The position numbers were made by a program, and so were the translations under genes. Positions 1 to 8,472 of a stretch of DNA of 61,051 nt are shown piece by piece; position 1 is the stretch's first letter, and each line of letters begins with the position of its first letter. This DNA is from a bacterium (GTDB lineage: Bacteria; Methylomirabilota; Methylomirabilia; Methylomirabilales; 2-02-FULL-66-22). The notes beneath the pieces were generated by a model. The model was not told the origin of the DNA. It was given only the letters and a program-made list of their open reading frames with translations, and made no database searches. Where the stretch lies: positions 1 through 61,051 of the forward strand of contig JAKPQH010000101.1 of the NCBI GenBank assembly GCA_029580855.1, in the 5' to 3' direction.

Positions 1-127
1 CCCAGCCCGGTCGTGTCGCTGCCCAGGACAGCCGCGGAGCGCACAGACCCTGCCCGGGCCGTCCATCGTCCCTCGCGCGGGCATCCCCACGCCCACGAGG
101 CGCCACGACCTTTGTTGCGGTCTTCGA

Positions 128-1225
128 TCAGGCCCGCCGCTTGAGCCGGGATCGTGAGGCGGGGGATCCGACGCCTGCACGCTTCGGAACGCGCCCCCGA
201 GACCGTGCATCCGCCGTCGTCGTCGCGCTCGCACTGTGGGGGGCCGACGGCGCGGCCCGCCTCGCGTCCCGCGTTGCGTCGCCGCCTGATACGTTCTGCG
301 CGGACACTCCCGAGCTTCCCGGCTTGACGTACCCGAGCGCGCCAAGCGCTTTTTGCAGGTCCCGCTCCAGCTGTTGGTCCGCGCCCATGGTGTTCGCATA
401 TCGAATCGAGCGTATGTGTCGCACGTCAAACGTCATGTCGTCCGGCGATTGGGCGATGACGATCCAGTCTTTCTTCCAGGCGTCCGCAAGACCGGCCTCG
501 TAGTAGACGTTTGGGTTTTTCCCGGTGAAATCCACGATGACGAGATCCGCCTCGGCGATCTGCGCCTTGACGTCGTCCATGATCGGACGCGAGACCGCGA
601 TCTCGTCCGCCCGCACGCAATCGATGTCATAGCTCTCCACCGTCTGCACGATCACGCGATAGACAAAATTCAGCTCGGATGCAAACGGCATGATCACGAA
701 GGCTTTGGGCTTCGCCCTGACCAGTCGGACGTTGTCGAAACGCGCCCGGGTTTTCCAGGTCATGAGCCCGCATTGCCCCACCTGATAGCTCTCATCGAGG
801 ACGACCAGTTGCTGGACATCGTTCTCGTAAAGCGTGAGCTGGCTACCCGTGAAGGTCAGCTTGAGCCGGTAAGTCTTATTGGGCAGCACCGATTCGGGGC
901 CACCCACCCATTGCCGCGCTTGAAAGTACGGTCCCGGCAGCGTCTTGGCGATAAAAAACTTGGCGTAAAACGCACCGGTGCCCGCGTAGTAGTAGCCTTC
1001 GGGACCGCTGTACCGGACCACCAGAGCAGCCTCCATCGCCTGACCGCCCGTGCGTCGCTTTTCGCTCTCCAGCACGGTGATATCCGCGCTGAGCGAGCCG
1101 TTCTTGATGCGATCCCCGAAGATGATGGCCTGTCCGGGCCGCTCGGTTTTCAATGGCGAGACGAACCCACCGCCCTCCAACACCTCCCAGTCGTCCGCCA
1201 GCATGGAGTACTTGAGCTCGATCAT
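128..1225 (-). CDS. beta-sandwich (DUF1080/LamG-like) fused to TIR-like nucleotide-hydrolase domain
   Basis: Predicted protein of 365 residues. Residues 10-170 look like a concanavalin/DUF1080-type beta-sandwich (alternating beta strands, ends in RFDNVRLVR). Residues 174-300 are a TIR-like or nucleoside-2-deoxyribosyltransferase-like fold: AFVIMPF at 175-181, DEI at 207-209, ADLVIVDFTG around 226-235 and NPNVYYEAGLA at 237-247, where E243 sits at the place of the catalytic glutamate of this superfamily. The last 65 residues are basic and low complexity. The start is taken at ATG 1225 because the longer frame upstream is arginine-rich and has no domain; the Shine-Dalgarno there is only weak. 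It is the last gene of a minus-strand set with a helical protein and a lipoprotein. Domains of this kind act as NAD-consuming effectors in several immune systems; a defence role is inference from domain type only. Confidence 0.75.
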   Translation of the reverse strand: MIELKYSMLADDWEVLEGGGFVSPLKTERPGQAIIFGDRIKNGSLSADITVLESEKRRTGGQAMEAALVVRYSGPEGYYYAGTGAFYAKFFIAKTLPGPYFQARQWVGGPESVLPNKTYRLKLTFTGSQLTLYENDVQQLVVLDESYQVGQCGLMTWKTRARFDNVRLVRAKPKAFVIMPFASELNFVYRVIVQTVESYDIDCVRADEIAVSRPIMDDVKAQIAEADLVIVDFTGKNPNVYYEAGLADAWKKDWIVIAQSPDDMTFDVRHIRSIRYANTMGADQQLERDLQKALGALGYVKPGSSGVSAQNVSGGDATRDARRAAPSAPHSASATTTADARSRGRVPKRAGVGSPASRSRLKRRA

Positions 1226-1436
1226 GCGTCTCGCCCGCCTTTCCGTCGCCGCGCGGGTCGCCCCACGCCGGGATGGTTTGCACGGCCCCCGGCACCCAGG
1301 ACCGCGGCGCCCCGCGACCTGCCTGCTGCGGGTTCCGGGGATATCAGTCCGGCAAACACCGTGGCGGCGGCGGCCGCCGCCGGTCAATCCGTACCCGCCG
1401 AGTTCCCGGCGGCGGCCGCGTCCCGGCGCACGCCCG

Positions 1437-1904
1437 TCACTGGGTGATCTCGTGCGCCAATCGCATCATCCGGTCGAGCGCCGTTTGAAGCAGGGGTCCG
1501 GCCTCGTCCACCCTGTTCTGGCCGATCAGCTCCCTGGCGTTGTTGATGGCATCGGCAGTGTCTTTGACCGCCGCCGCTACCAGTTGAATCTTCTTCAGGC
1601 TGAGCGCCTGGGCGTCCGCCTCCGCGTTCTTGGTCACCGACTGCAGGATTCCGACCTGATACGACAGCTCCGCCGTCCGCTCGCCCAAACGCTTGATCAC
1701 CGCCGCGGTGATCTGCCGGCCCAGATCCGAGGCGGTCTCGTTCGCGGTGTCGTACAGGAGCGTGAACTCGGGTCCCGCGGGCAGATTGCCCATGAAATCG
1801 ATCAGCTTCCGGCGAAGGTCCAACTTCGCCGGATCCGACAGGTCTTGGCGGACCTCGGCGAGGATTCTTTGAAGAACCTGGTGTTGTTCTTCCAGTCGCG
1901 ACAT
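1437..1904 (-). CDS. helical protein of unknown function
   Basis: Encodes 155 residues, almost entirely predicted alpha-helical (long runs rich in Leu, Ala, Glu, Gln), with no signal peptide or membrane segment. The start ATG at 1904 has a GGGAG Shine-Dalgarno about 8 nt upstream. The family is not recognised. It begins 22 bp after the stop of the lipoprotein gene and precedes the TIR-like gene by 211 bp, all on the minus strand, so an operon is likely. The sequence suggests a helical bundle, possibly a partner or regulator of the neighbouring TIR-like protein; that is inference. Confidence 0.7.
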   Translation of the reverse strand: MSRLEEQHQVLQRILAEVRQDLSDPAKLDLRRKLIDFMGNLPAGPEFTLLYDTANETASDLGRQITAAVIKRLGERTAELSYQVGILQSVTKNAEADAQALSLKKIQLVAAAVKDTADAINNARELIGQNRVDEAGPLLQTALDRMMRLAHEITQ

Positions 1905-1926
1905 CGGTGCACTCCCGTCCCGTCGA

Positions 1927-2901
1927 TCACCGGGTGCGGATCCGCCGCACGGCGTTCTCGATCTCCTGGGCGCGACTCATGAGCAGGGCGATATTGGGCA
2001 AGCGATTCTCGCGGAGCGCCGCGCCGATTTCGGCGTGGGTTCTCACCCAATCGTCGGTCCCGGTGATGGCCTGATCCAGCATCTCCTTGGCGGCGGCCCG
2101 TTGTACCGCCACCGTCGCTCTCGCGTCGCGGTGACGGCCGAATTCCACCTCGCGCGCCGCCAGGAGCCCTTCCAGCTCCCTGAGGCGGCCGACGGAAGGC
2201 GCATCGAAGCCGGCCATGGCCGCCTCCGACCGGGCCCTCACCACGGCTTCGACAAGCTTTTCGTAGTGCCCCTGGTTGGGGCGCCAAGCGTTGACCAGAC
2301 CCTGATCGATGTCGGTGTACGCATTGGCGCAGAGCGCTTTCAGATCCCACAAGTCTTTCTTAAGAATCTCCGCGATCTGCGCCAGGGCCGGGTGCGCCTT
2401 CTCCACCGCCCCGGCCAGGTCGCGGGCGGCCTTCACCTCCACGACCGTCCGTCCGATGACGGCGCCGATGGCGACCACCTCTTTCCCCATCGCGCCGGTG
2501 GTCGGCACCAACGCCGCCAGTTCGCCGACCGTGTCGCCGAGACGCTGCGCGCTATCGGCGGCGCCGCGGGAGGCGGCGACGATGTTGCTCAGTCCCCCGG
2601 CGTAATACACAAGCGCGTCGGCGGCTCTGACACGCACCGACCACAGCCGCGCCGCCTCCGGCGCCGTCTCGGGTGCGCTCCCTCTCCGCAGGGCGTCCGC
2701 CACCGTCGCCCCGGCCGTCGTGATCGCCTCGCGGTAGGCCGCGGTCGCGTCCGCGAACGGTTTCACGTTGGGCACCGCGCACCCGCCCAGGAGAAAAGAA
2801 AAAAACAGCCACGCCGCCGCGATCCGCGGTCTTCGCGAAGACGGATCCGCGGACCTCAACCCCCCGACCCCTGCGCGAGGTCTGCACGCGTAGAGCCCCA
2901 T
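1927..2901 (-). CDS. predicted lipoprotein, mostly helical
   Basis: 324-residue protein with an N-terminal signal containing a hydrophobic run (AAAWLFFSFLLGG) and a lipobox LLGGC, so Cys41 would be acylated and the mature protein tethered to an envelope membrane. The mature part is Ala-rich and helical with no enzymatic motif that I recognise. ATG 2901 is preceded by AGAGGTGG at good spacing, which favours it over an in-frame ATG 78 bp upstream. Its gene lies 22 bp before the helical-protein gene. The envelope location combined with cytosolic TIR-type neighbours is unusual. Function unknown. Confidence 0.75.
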   Translation of the reverse strand: MGLYACRPRAGVGGLRSADPSSRRPRIAAAWLFFSFLLGGCAVPNVKPFADATAAYREAITTAGATVADALRRGSAPETAPEAARLWSVRVRAADALVYYAGGLSNIVAASRGAADSAQRLGDTVGELAALVPTTGAMGKEVVAIGAVIGRTVVEVKAARDLAGAVEKAHPALAQIAEILKKDLWDLKALCANAYTDIDQGLVNAWRPNQGHYEKLVEAVVRARSEAAMAGFDAPSVGRLRELEGLLAAREVEFGRHRDARATVAVQRAAAKEMLDQAITGTDDWVRTHAEIGAALRENRLPNIALLMSRAQEIENAVRRIRTR

Positions 2902-3478
2902 GGATCGCCACCTCTCTTGTCGGTGGGCAACGCGTTGAGACCGATGAAACCCGCACCGCGCCGCCGGGTTTTGCAACATCCAGCGTGCGCACGTCGTGTG
3001 GCGGCCCCCCGGTCTCCGTCCGCCCCATGCGAAGCCTTCCGCCCGCGGCCGCGCGCGTTGATCCCGTGCCGTCCACCGGCGTGCGCACGCGGTACGCCGG
3101 AGCGGACGACCGGCACCGAGACCCGGTCGCGCGTACGGATGAAACGAGAACCGGGAGGACGTACGAACGAAGACGAGGACCGGCGCCGCGCGTCCGGCCG
3201 TGCGGCGTCACCGCGACATGATGTCGCGTCGTACGGGCCACGGTAGCCCCCCCACGCATTCCGTTCGACGCGCCGCGCACAGCCCCCTATTACGCCGCCC
3301 TCCCGCGGAAATCAAGCCAAATCCGCGATTCCCGTCGATCCGAAGTCCAAACCCGAACGCCGCATCCGGCGCCCGGCCAGCCGCGCCATGCGAGCACACG
3401 CTCCGGCGTGCCGCCTGCGCGGGAATCCGCGCGCACCCCGTCGACCGGAGCACCGAGGCGGACGGGCCCGTGACGCCG
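2902..3478. other. 577-bp intergenic stretch, no gene recognised
   Basis: The stretch separates the lipoprotein gene from the upstream TIR gene. Open frames here are GC-driven, arginine-rich and without family resemblance. No RNA gene or clear TTGACA-type promoter was seen. A segment near 3055-3185 weakly recalls the repeat pair at 59.3 and 60.6 kb but is too diverged to call. Confidence 0.5.
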
Positions 3479-4459
3479 CTATGCCCACGCCTCCAGCTTC
3501 CGGCCGGCGAGCGCCCGACGTTCCGTCTCACCCTTCTCCTTCATGATCGAGATCTCTTCCGTGGTCGCTCGCCGGAGATCGATGAGCTTGATCGTCGGCC
3601 GGCGTGCCGCATTCAAGCACACGTCGCTGAATTGGCCGGTCCCCTCGTCGATGCGACCGCTCGCCGAGACTGTGAATTGGAGCCGGCACTTCCCCCCGAA
3701 CAACAAACCCGGCCTTCGCGGATGCCGGCCTTCCCAGTAGTACTCCAGGATCGGCTGCGGCAACTGGGCCTGGATCGAGACGAGGTCGGTCTGCCAGCGG
3801 GAGGCGTCCAGACCACCCGCACCGAACCCCCGCCCCTCGATCGTCAGGCCGGCCCCGTCGACCGATGGCTCGAACCACATCCAGCTCAACTTCGTCGCGC
3901 CCTTCTCCGATCTCACGCGCTCCCACCAGCCACCGGCGATCTCGTGGATGAACCCGCGTGTCGTGTGCACGCCGTTGTCCGGCTGATCCAGCGCGTCCTC
4001 GACGCTCGCCCGCAGCGTGGGCCAGCTCGACTCGAAAGCCTGGTCGCGCTTCGGCGTCCAGCCGCGGTCCGGCCGCGCGCGTGTCGCGACATCCCGGGCG
4101 AGGCGCTGGAAGTCCGCCTTGTCGAAGTAGGTCAGTTGAAAGGCCCGCAGCGGCTCGGGGACGTCGGCTCCGCGGATACGGAAACAGAGGGGAAACAGAC
4201 CGCCGCTCCGGGCCGCCTTCCAGATTGCCCCCGCCTCCACCAGCTGCCACTCGCTCGCGACCCTCGGCGGCGCCAGGCACATGAATCCGATCCCGGCGTC
4301 CTTGAGCTCCTTTGCCAGCGTGTCGAACCACGCCAGCCCTTTGGGCAGATCGGGACTGACAAAGGCTCGGACCTCCGGGACGACAGCGTTCAACCACGCC
4401 TTGACGGCCTTGGCGATCAGCAGTTCGCGGCTTCCCGACCAGCTGATAAACGCCTTCAT
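3479..4459 (-). CDS. TIR-domain protein with beta-rich C-terminal domain
   Basis: 326 residues. Residues 1-95 form a TIR domain of the prokaryotic TIR_2 type: MKAFISWSG at the N-terminus, FVSPDLPKGLAWFD at 33-46, and SEWQLVEAGAIW at 69-80 in which E75 matches the catalytic NADase glutamate. A middle helical region (about 100-190) is followed by a beta-rich domain (about 195-310) with YYWEGRHP and GTGQFSDV, resembling small beta-barrel sensor domains that accompany TIR effectors. ATG 4459 has a GGTGGAGGGAG ribosome site. A promoter at 4711-4740 leaves a long leader of about 245 nt. NAD depletion on infection is established for related TIR proteins; for this one it is inference. Confidence 0.8.
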   Translation of the reverse strand: MKAFISWSGSRELLIAKAVKAWLNAVVPEVRAFVSPDLPKGLAWFDTLAKELKDAGIGFMCLAPPRVASEWQLVEAGAIWKAARSGGLFPLCFRIRGADVPEPLRAFQLTYFDKADFQRLARDVATRARPDRGWTPKRDQAFESSWPTLRASVEDALDQPDNGVHTTRGFIHEIAGGWWERVRSEKGATKLSWMWFEPSVDGAGLTIEGRGFGAGGLDASRWQTDLVSIQAQLPQPILEYYWEGRHPRRPGLLFGGKCRLQFTVSASGRIDEGTGQFSDVCLNAARRPTIKLIDLRRATTEEISIMKEKGETERRALAGRKLEAWA

Positions 4460-4710
4460 GTGCTCCCTCCACCTTCCGGGTTTGTGGAACACGTGTCGTG
4501 GCGGACCCGGTTGCCGGGCCCGCTCGCCCGACCGGGCCGAGATTTGGTCTGCCTGCGGCGACGGCCTCCATCCCGTCCGGGAACGGTCGCCCCGCGCCGT
4601 GGTTGCCCCGCGTTGACGGCGAACCCGATGGTGTCCCGGCGCGCCCGCGGACGCCATGCGCGCGGTGCATTCCCGCGTCGCAGGACCCGGACGGACCGGC
4701 GGTCCGGAAA

Positions 4711-4740
4711 TTGATACCTCGCCCACCACCGGAAAGTCAA
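4711..4740 (-). promoter_or_regulatory. promoter for the TIR gene
   Basis: On the minus strand TTGACT (4740-4735), 18-bp spacer, TATCAA (4716-4711). It is the only good sigma70-type pair in the 429-bp divergent gap 4460-4888 facing the TIR gene. The rest of that gap shows nothing else on this strand. Confidence 0.5.
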
Positions 4741-4829
4741 CCGCCTTCCCGTGGGCATGGATGACCATCTCCGCGCGAAGCGGTCATGTCGCTCGGTCGC
4801 TCCGCCCGGCGCCGCGTCAACCCTTGGGA

Positions 4830-4858
4830 TTGACTCCCGACCTTCACGCGGCTACGAT
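4830..4858 (+). promoter_or_regulatory. promoter for the alcohol dehydrogenase gene
   Basis: TTGACT at 4830-4835, 17-bp spacer, TACGAT at 4853-4858. Transcription would start about 22 nt before the start codon at 4889, giving a short leader that includes the GAAGGAGGG ribosome site. Confidence 0.6.
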
Positions 4859-4888
4859 TCCCCACGCACCCCAGACGAAGGAGGGTTC

Positions 4889-5920
4889 ATGAAAGCCGTT
4901 CGATTCCACGAGCATGGCGGACGCGAGGTGTTGCGCTACGAAGATGCGCCCGACCCGACCCCACGCCCGACCGAGGTGCTGCTCCGCGTGAAGGCGGTGG
5001 CGCTGAATCATCTGGACGTGTGGCTGCGGAAGGGTCTCCCCGGGATGACCATCCCGCTGCCGAAGATCGGCGGGTGCGACATCGCGGGTGAGGCGGTCGC
5101 CGTGGGTCCGCTCTGCGCCCGTATCACGGTCGGCCAGCGGGTGCTCGTGTCGCCCGGCGTCTCCTGCGGGCAGTGCGCCGCCTGCCTGCGTGGCGAGGAC
5201 AACCTCTGCCGGGGTTTCCAGATCGTCGGCGGTTACACCTCGGACGGCGGCTGCGCCGAACGCGTCTGCGTGCCGGAGGTCAACTGCGTTCCCGTGCCGG
5301 ACAGCCTCGATGACCGGGGCGCGGCGGCGGTCCCGGTGGCGTTCGTGACGGCGTGGAACATGCTGGTCCGCCAGGCGCATGTGGCGGCCGACGAAGACGT
5401 CCTCGTGATGGGCGCCGGAAGCGGTGTCGGCACCGCGGCCGTGCAGATCGCCAAGCTGTTCGGGGCGCGCGTGATCGCCGTGGCCGGGACGGAGGAGAAG
5501 CTGGCCAAGGCCCGGGCATTGGGGGCGGACGAGGGCATCAACTCCACGCGGCAGGACCTCGGCCAGGAGATCCGGCGGCTCACCGGCAAACGGGGAGCGG
5601 ACGTGGTCTTCGAGCACGTGGGCGGGGCGGCCTGGCAGAAGCTCATCCCGAACCTCGCGCCCGGCGGACGGTTGGTGACCTGTGGGGCGAGCGCCGGCTA
5701 CGAGGGCCGCGTGGACATCCGCTATCTTTTCTCGAAGTCCATCTCCATCCTGGGCGCCTTTCTGGGGACGAAGTCGGACCTGCTGAAGATCGTGGGCCAC
5801 CTCGCGTGTGGCCGCCTCCGACCGGTGATCGACCGCACGCTGCCCCTCGCCGAGTGCGCGGAAGGCCATCGCCTGCTCGAAGACCGCGCCGTGTTTGGAA
5901 AGGTGGTGCTCCTCCCCTGA
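4889..5920 (+). CDS. zinc-binding medium-chain alcohol dehydrogenase / quinone-oxidoreductase family
   Basis: 343 residues, full length for the MDR family. N-terminal GroES-like domain (about 1-130) with a structural-zinc motif CGQCAACLRGEDNLC (C-x2-C-x2-C-x7-C), then a Rossmann domain with GAGSGVGTAAVQIAK and LGADEGIN. This architecture is typical of NAD(P)H-dependent alcohol dehydrogenases or crotonyl-CoA-reductase-like members; the substrate cannot be read from sequence. ATG 4889 has a strong GAAGGAGGG site and a nearby promoter. It is transcribed alone, away from the TIR gene, and converges with the MFS genes downstream. Confidence 0.88.
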   Translation: MKAVRFHEHGGREVLRYEDAPDPTPRPTEVLLRVKAVALNHLDVWLRKGLPGMTIPLPKIGGCDIAGEAVAVGPLCARITVGQRVLVSPGVSCGQCAACLRGEDNLCRGFQIVGGYTSDGGCAERVCVPEVNCVPVPDSLDDRGAAAVPVAFVTAWNMLVRQAHVAADEDVLVMGAGSGVGTAAVQIAKLFGARVIAVAGTEEKLAKARALGADEGINSTRQDLGQEIRRLTGKRGADVVFEHVGGAAWQKLIPNLAPGGRLVTCGASAGYEGRVDIRYLFSKSISILGAFLGTKSDLLKIVGHLACGRLRPVIDRTLPLAECAEGHRLLEDRAVFGKVVLLP

Positions 5921-6002
5921 AAGGACAGGACGCAGCGGGCGGCGGGCGGCCGCGGGGGACACCGCCGGGCGACGGAACTGTCTGCTGCCGGCTGTCTGCG
6001 GC

Positions 6003-7235
6003 TCACTCCGCTCGGGGGGTTTCGCGGGCGTCCGCCGCGTAGGTCCGCATGCCCCAGAAACAGAAGAGCGCGGCGAGCGCAAGCGCGCCCGGCGCCACCC
6101 AAAACGCCGTGGACAGCCCCGCCCGGTCGGACACCATCCCGACGATCGTCGGCGAGATGGCATCCCCCAGGGCGTGGATGACGAAGATGTTCACGGCGTA
6201 GGCGGTGGCGCGCACCTCCGAGCGACTGACGTTGGCCACGATGGCGTTGAGCGGCCCCGTGTTCAGAAAGATGAAGACCTCGGCGAGGAAGATAGCCGCC
6301 AAGACCCACGCCCGATCCCCCAACAGGATCACCGCCGCGCCGCAGGGCACGGCGAGCGCCAGTCCCGCACCGGACACCAGGAAGTACGCCGACGGCACCC
6401 GCGTCAGCAGGCGATCGCCCAGCCATCCTCCCGCCATGGTCCCGCCGACGCCGCTCACCAGCGTGAGCAGGCCGAAGACCAGATTGGCCTCCGCCAGCTC
6501 CATCCCGCGGACCCGCACGAGATACGTCGGGACCCAGGCCGCCAGCCCGCCCACGGCGAACGTCATGCCCGTCATCGCCAGACAGTTCAACAGGTAGCTC
6601 TTGGTCGTGAGCAGTTCGAGGTAATCCGCCAGCCGCGCCCCCGCCGGTCGCGGGGCCGGCGCCGACGGATCGTTCCCGCGCCGCGCCGGATCCGACAGGC
6701 GCCCCACCGTCACGGCCAGCCATGCTCCCGGGACACCCACGAGGAAGAACGCAACACGCCAGCCGACCGCCCGCTCGAGCAGACCTCCGAGGAGATAGCC
6801 GAGCGCGCTGCCCACGGGGATGGCCATGGAGAAGATCGCCAGCGCCCGCCCGCGGTGGGCGGGCTCGAAAGCGTCCGACAGCATGGCGGGCGCCACGGAC
6901 CCGTAGCTGGCCTCGCCGATGCCGACCAGGGCGCGGCCGACGAGCAGTTGGCCGTAGCTTCTGACCGTGCCGGAGAGGGCCGTGGCGACGCTCCAAATCC
7001 CCACGCCCAGCCCCATGAGCCGCGGGCGGGACCGGCGGTCTGCGAGGACGCCGAAGCCGGGCGCCACGGAGAGATACACCCACATAAAGGCCGACGCCAG
7101 GAACCCCAGCTGGGTATCCGTGAGTGCGAGATCGGTCTTGACGGCCGGGAACACGGAAAAGAGGATCTGCCGATCGATGTAGTTGAAGAGGTTGACGGCG
7201 AACAGGAGCCAGAGCAGCCTCGACGCGGGCCTCAC
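6003..7235 (-). CDS. MFS transporter, Spinster-like (MFS_1)
   Basis: 410 residues with about 12 predicted membrane segments. TM1 starts LLWLLFAVNLFNYIDRQILF, and the loop after TM2 has the MFS signature GVLADRRSRPRLMGLG. GEASYGSVAPAML in TM4-5 is typical of Spinster-like and sugar-phosphate-like antiporters. The start is GTG 7235, which overlaps the stop of the preceding transporter gene as GTGA, implying translational coupling. Substrate unknown. Together with the upstream MFS gene it may form a transport pair, although the two belong to different MFS subfamilies. Confidence 0.85.
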   Translation of the reverse strand: MRPASRLLWLLFAVNLFNYIDRQILFSVFPAVKTDLALTDTQLGFLASAFMWVYLSVAPGFGVLADRRSRPRLMGLGVGIWSVATALSGTVRSYGQLLVGRALVGIGEASYGSVAPAMLSDAFEPAHRGRALAIFSMAIPVGSALGYLLGGLLERAVGWRVAFFLVGVPGAWLAVTVGRLSDPARRGNDPSAPAPRPAGARLADYLELLTTKSYLLNCLAMTGMTFAVGGLAAWVPTYLVRVRGMELAEANLVFGLLTLVSGVGGTMAGGWLGDRLLTRVPSAYFLVSGAGLALAVPCGAAVILLGDRAWVLAAIFLAEVFIFLNTGPLNAIVANVSRSEVRATAYAVNIFVIHALGDAISPTIVGMVSDRAGLSTAFWVAPGALALAALFCFWGMRTYAADARETPRAE

Positions 7236-8416
7236 CGGGGGTCTCCACGACGCCCCGTCACGGGGAGCCGGCGACGCGCCCGGCCGTCGCGCGGCGTGCC
7301 CACGACGAACAGGAAGGTGCCCCAGCCGGCGACGATGCCCGCGGCGATGTAGAGCGCCGTCATGCCCAAGGGTTCGTACAGCAGCCCCCCCAGCCCGTTC
7401 CCGACCAGACCGCCGACCCCGAACGTGACCGAGGCAAACACGCCCTGGGCCGTGGTCCGGAGGCCGTCCGGCACCAGCCCTTCCACCGTCTGCACCGCAG
7501 CCAGATAAAAGACCCCGAAGGTCAACGCGTGGGTGAGCTGGATCCCCAGCAGGAACAGGGGGCCGTGCGCGATACTGGAGAGGAGCCAGCGGACCGGGTG
7601 CGCGATCAAGCCCACGATCAGCCAGGTCCGCGGCGCGGCCCAGCCGCACAGACGCGGCCACAGGAGCATCGCCACAAGCTCGCTCCCCGCGGCCAGCGCC
7701 CAGGCCGCTCCGGCGAATGCCCGCGAATACCCGAGGCGCTCCAGGTGGATCGTGTAGAACGTCCCATAGGGGCCATAGCTCACCCAGGCCAGACCCGTGG
7801 CCACCAGGAGCACCAGAAAGCGCCGGTCCCGCGTCGCGTCCAGAATGTCGCGCAGACCGACCGGCGCCAGCCGGACCCGCTCGCGGGTCCGTCCCGCCCA
7901 CGCCACCACGCCGCACGCCAGCATGGCCGCCGCGACGCCGTACATCCCGACCCGCAGCCCCAGCCCGTCCATCACCGGACCCGATCCCAGGGCCGCGCAG
8001 ATGTACCCGACGGTCCCCCACAGGCGGACGGCGGCGTACCGCTGGGGGCGGTCCCGCAGGGCGCGCAGGGTCATGCTGTTGGCAAAGGGAATGAGCGGCG
8101 TCCGGAATGCCGCCAGGCAGAAGACCCCAACCGCGGCGGAGGCGAAGCGCTGCGCGTTGGGGAGGGCGCACGCCGCCAGCGCCGAGAGCCAGGTCGTCCA
8201 GAGGAAGATGCGGTCGCCCCGGCGGGTCACATCGGCGTAAGCGGTCCAGAGGAAGGGCGCCACCGTGGCCACGCCGGGCATGACGGCGTTGAGCACCCCG
8301 ATCTCGGCGGGCGCGAGGCCGAACTCCCGCCACAGCGGGGCCAGAAACGGCTCGAAGACGCCGACGGCAACAAAGTAGGCGAAGTAATAGGCGGCGAGAT
8401 ACCTGGTGTCGTTCAG
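7232..8416 (-). CDS. MFS_1-like transporter, unusual start
   Basis: Reading frame of about 394 residues with a complete set of MFS membrane segments. TM1 begins YLAAYYFAYFVAVGVFEPFL, and the family resembles the 3-phenylpropionate-permease/NupG-like MFS_1_like group. No ATG, GTG or TTG occurs between the in-frame TGA upstream and TM1; the best in-frame initiator is CTG 8416. An ATG directly after the stop of the kinase-like gene (8471) lies in another frame, so either a rare start or a frameshift in the first 20 codons is likely. A GTG at 8296 would delete TM1. The 3' end overlaps the next MFS gene by 4 bp. Confidence 0.7.
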   Translation of the reverse strand: MNDTRYLAAYYFAYFVAVGVFEPFLAPLWREFGLAPAEIGVLNAVMPGVATVAPFLWTAYADVTRRGDRIFLWTTWLSALAACALPNAQRFASAAVGVFCLAAFRTPLIPFANSMTLRALRDRPQRYAAVRLWGTVGYICAALGSGPVMDGLGLRVGMYGVAAAMLACGVVAWAGRTRERVRLAPVGLRDILDATRDRRFLVLLVATGLAWVSYGPYGTFYTIHLERLGYSRAFAGAAWALAAGSELVAMLLWPRLCGWAAPRTWLIVGLIAHPVRWLLSSIAHGPLFLLGIQLTHALTFGVFYLAAVQTVEGLVPDGLRTTAQGVFASVTFGVGGLVGNGLGGLLYEPLGMTALYIAAGIVAGWGTFLFVVGTPRDGRARRRLPVTGRRGDPR

Positions 8417-8472
8417 GTGCGTCTCCGAGAGGACGGTGCGACCGTTCGAGCGAACCGTCGACCCGTTTCATG

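Noticed and set aside
3055..3185. Third copy of the A/B repeat
   Set aside because: Only short common strings; not above what GC-rich sequence gives.
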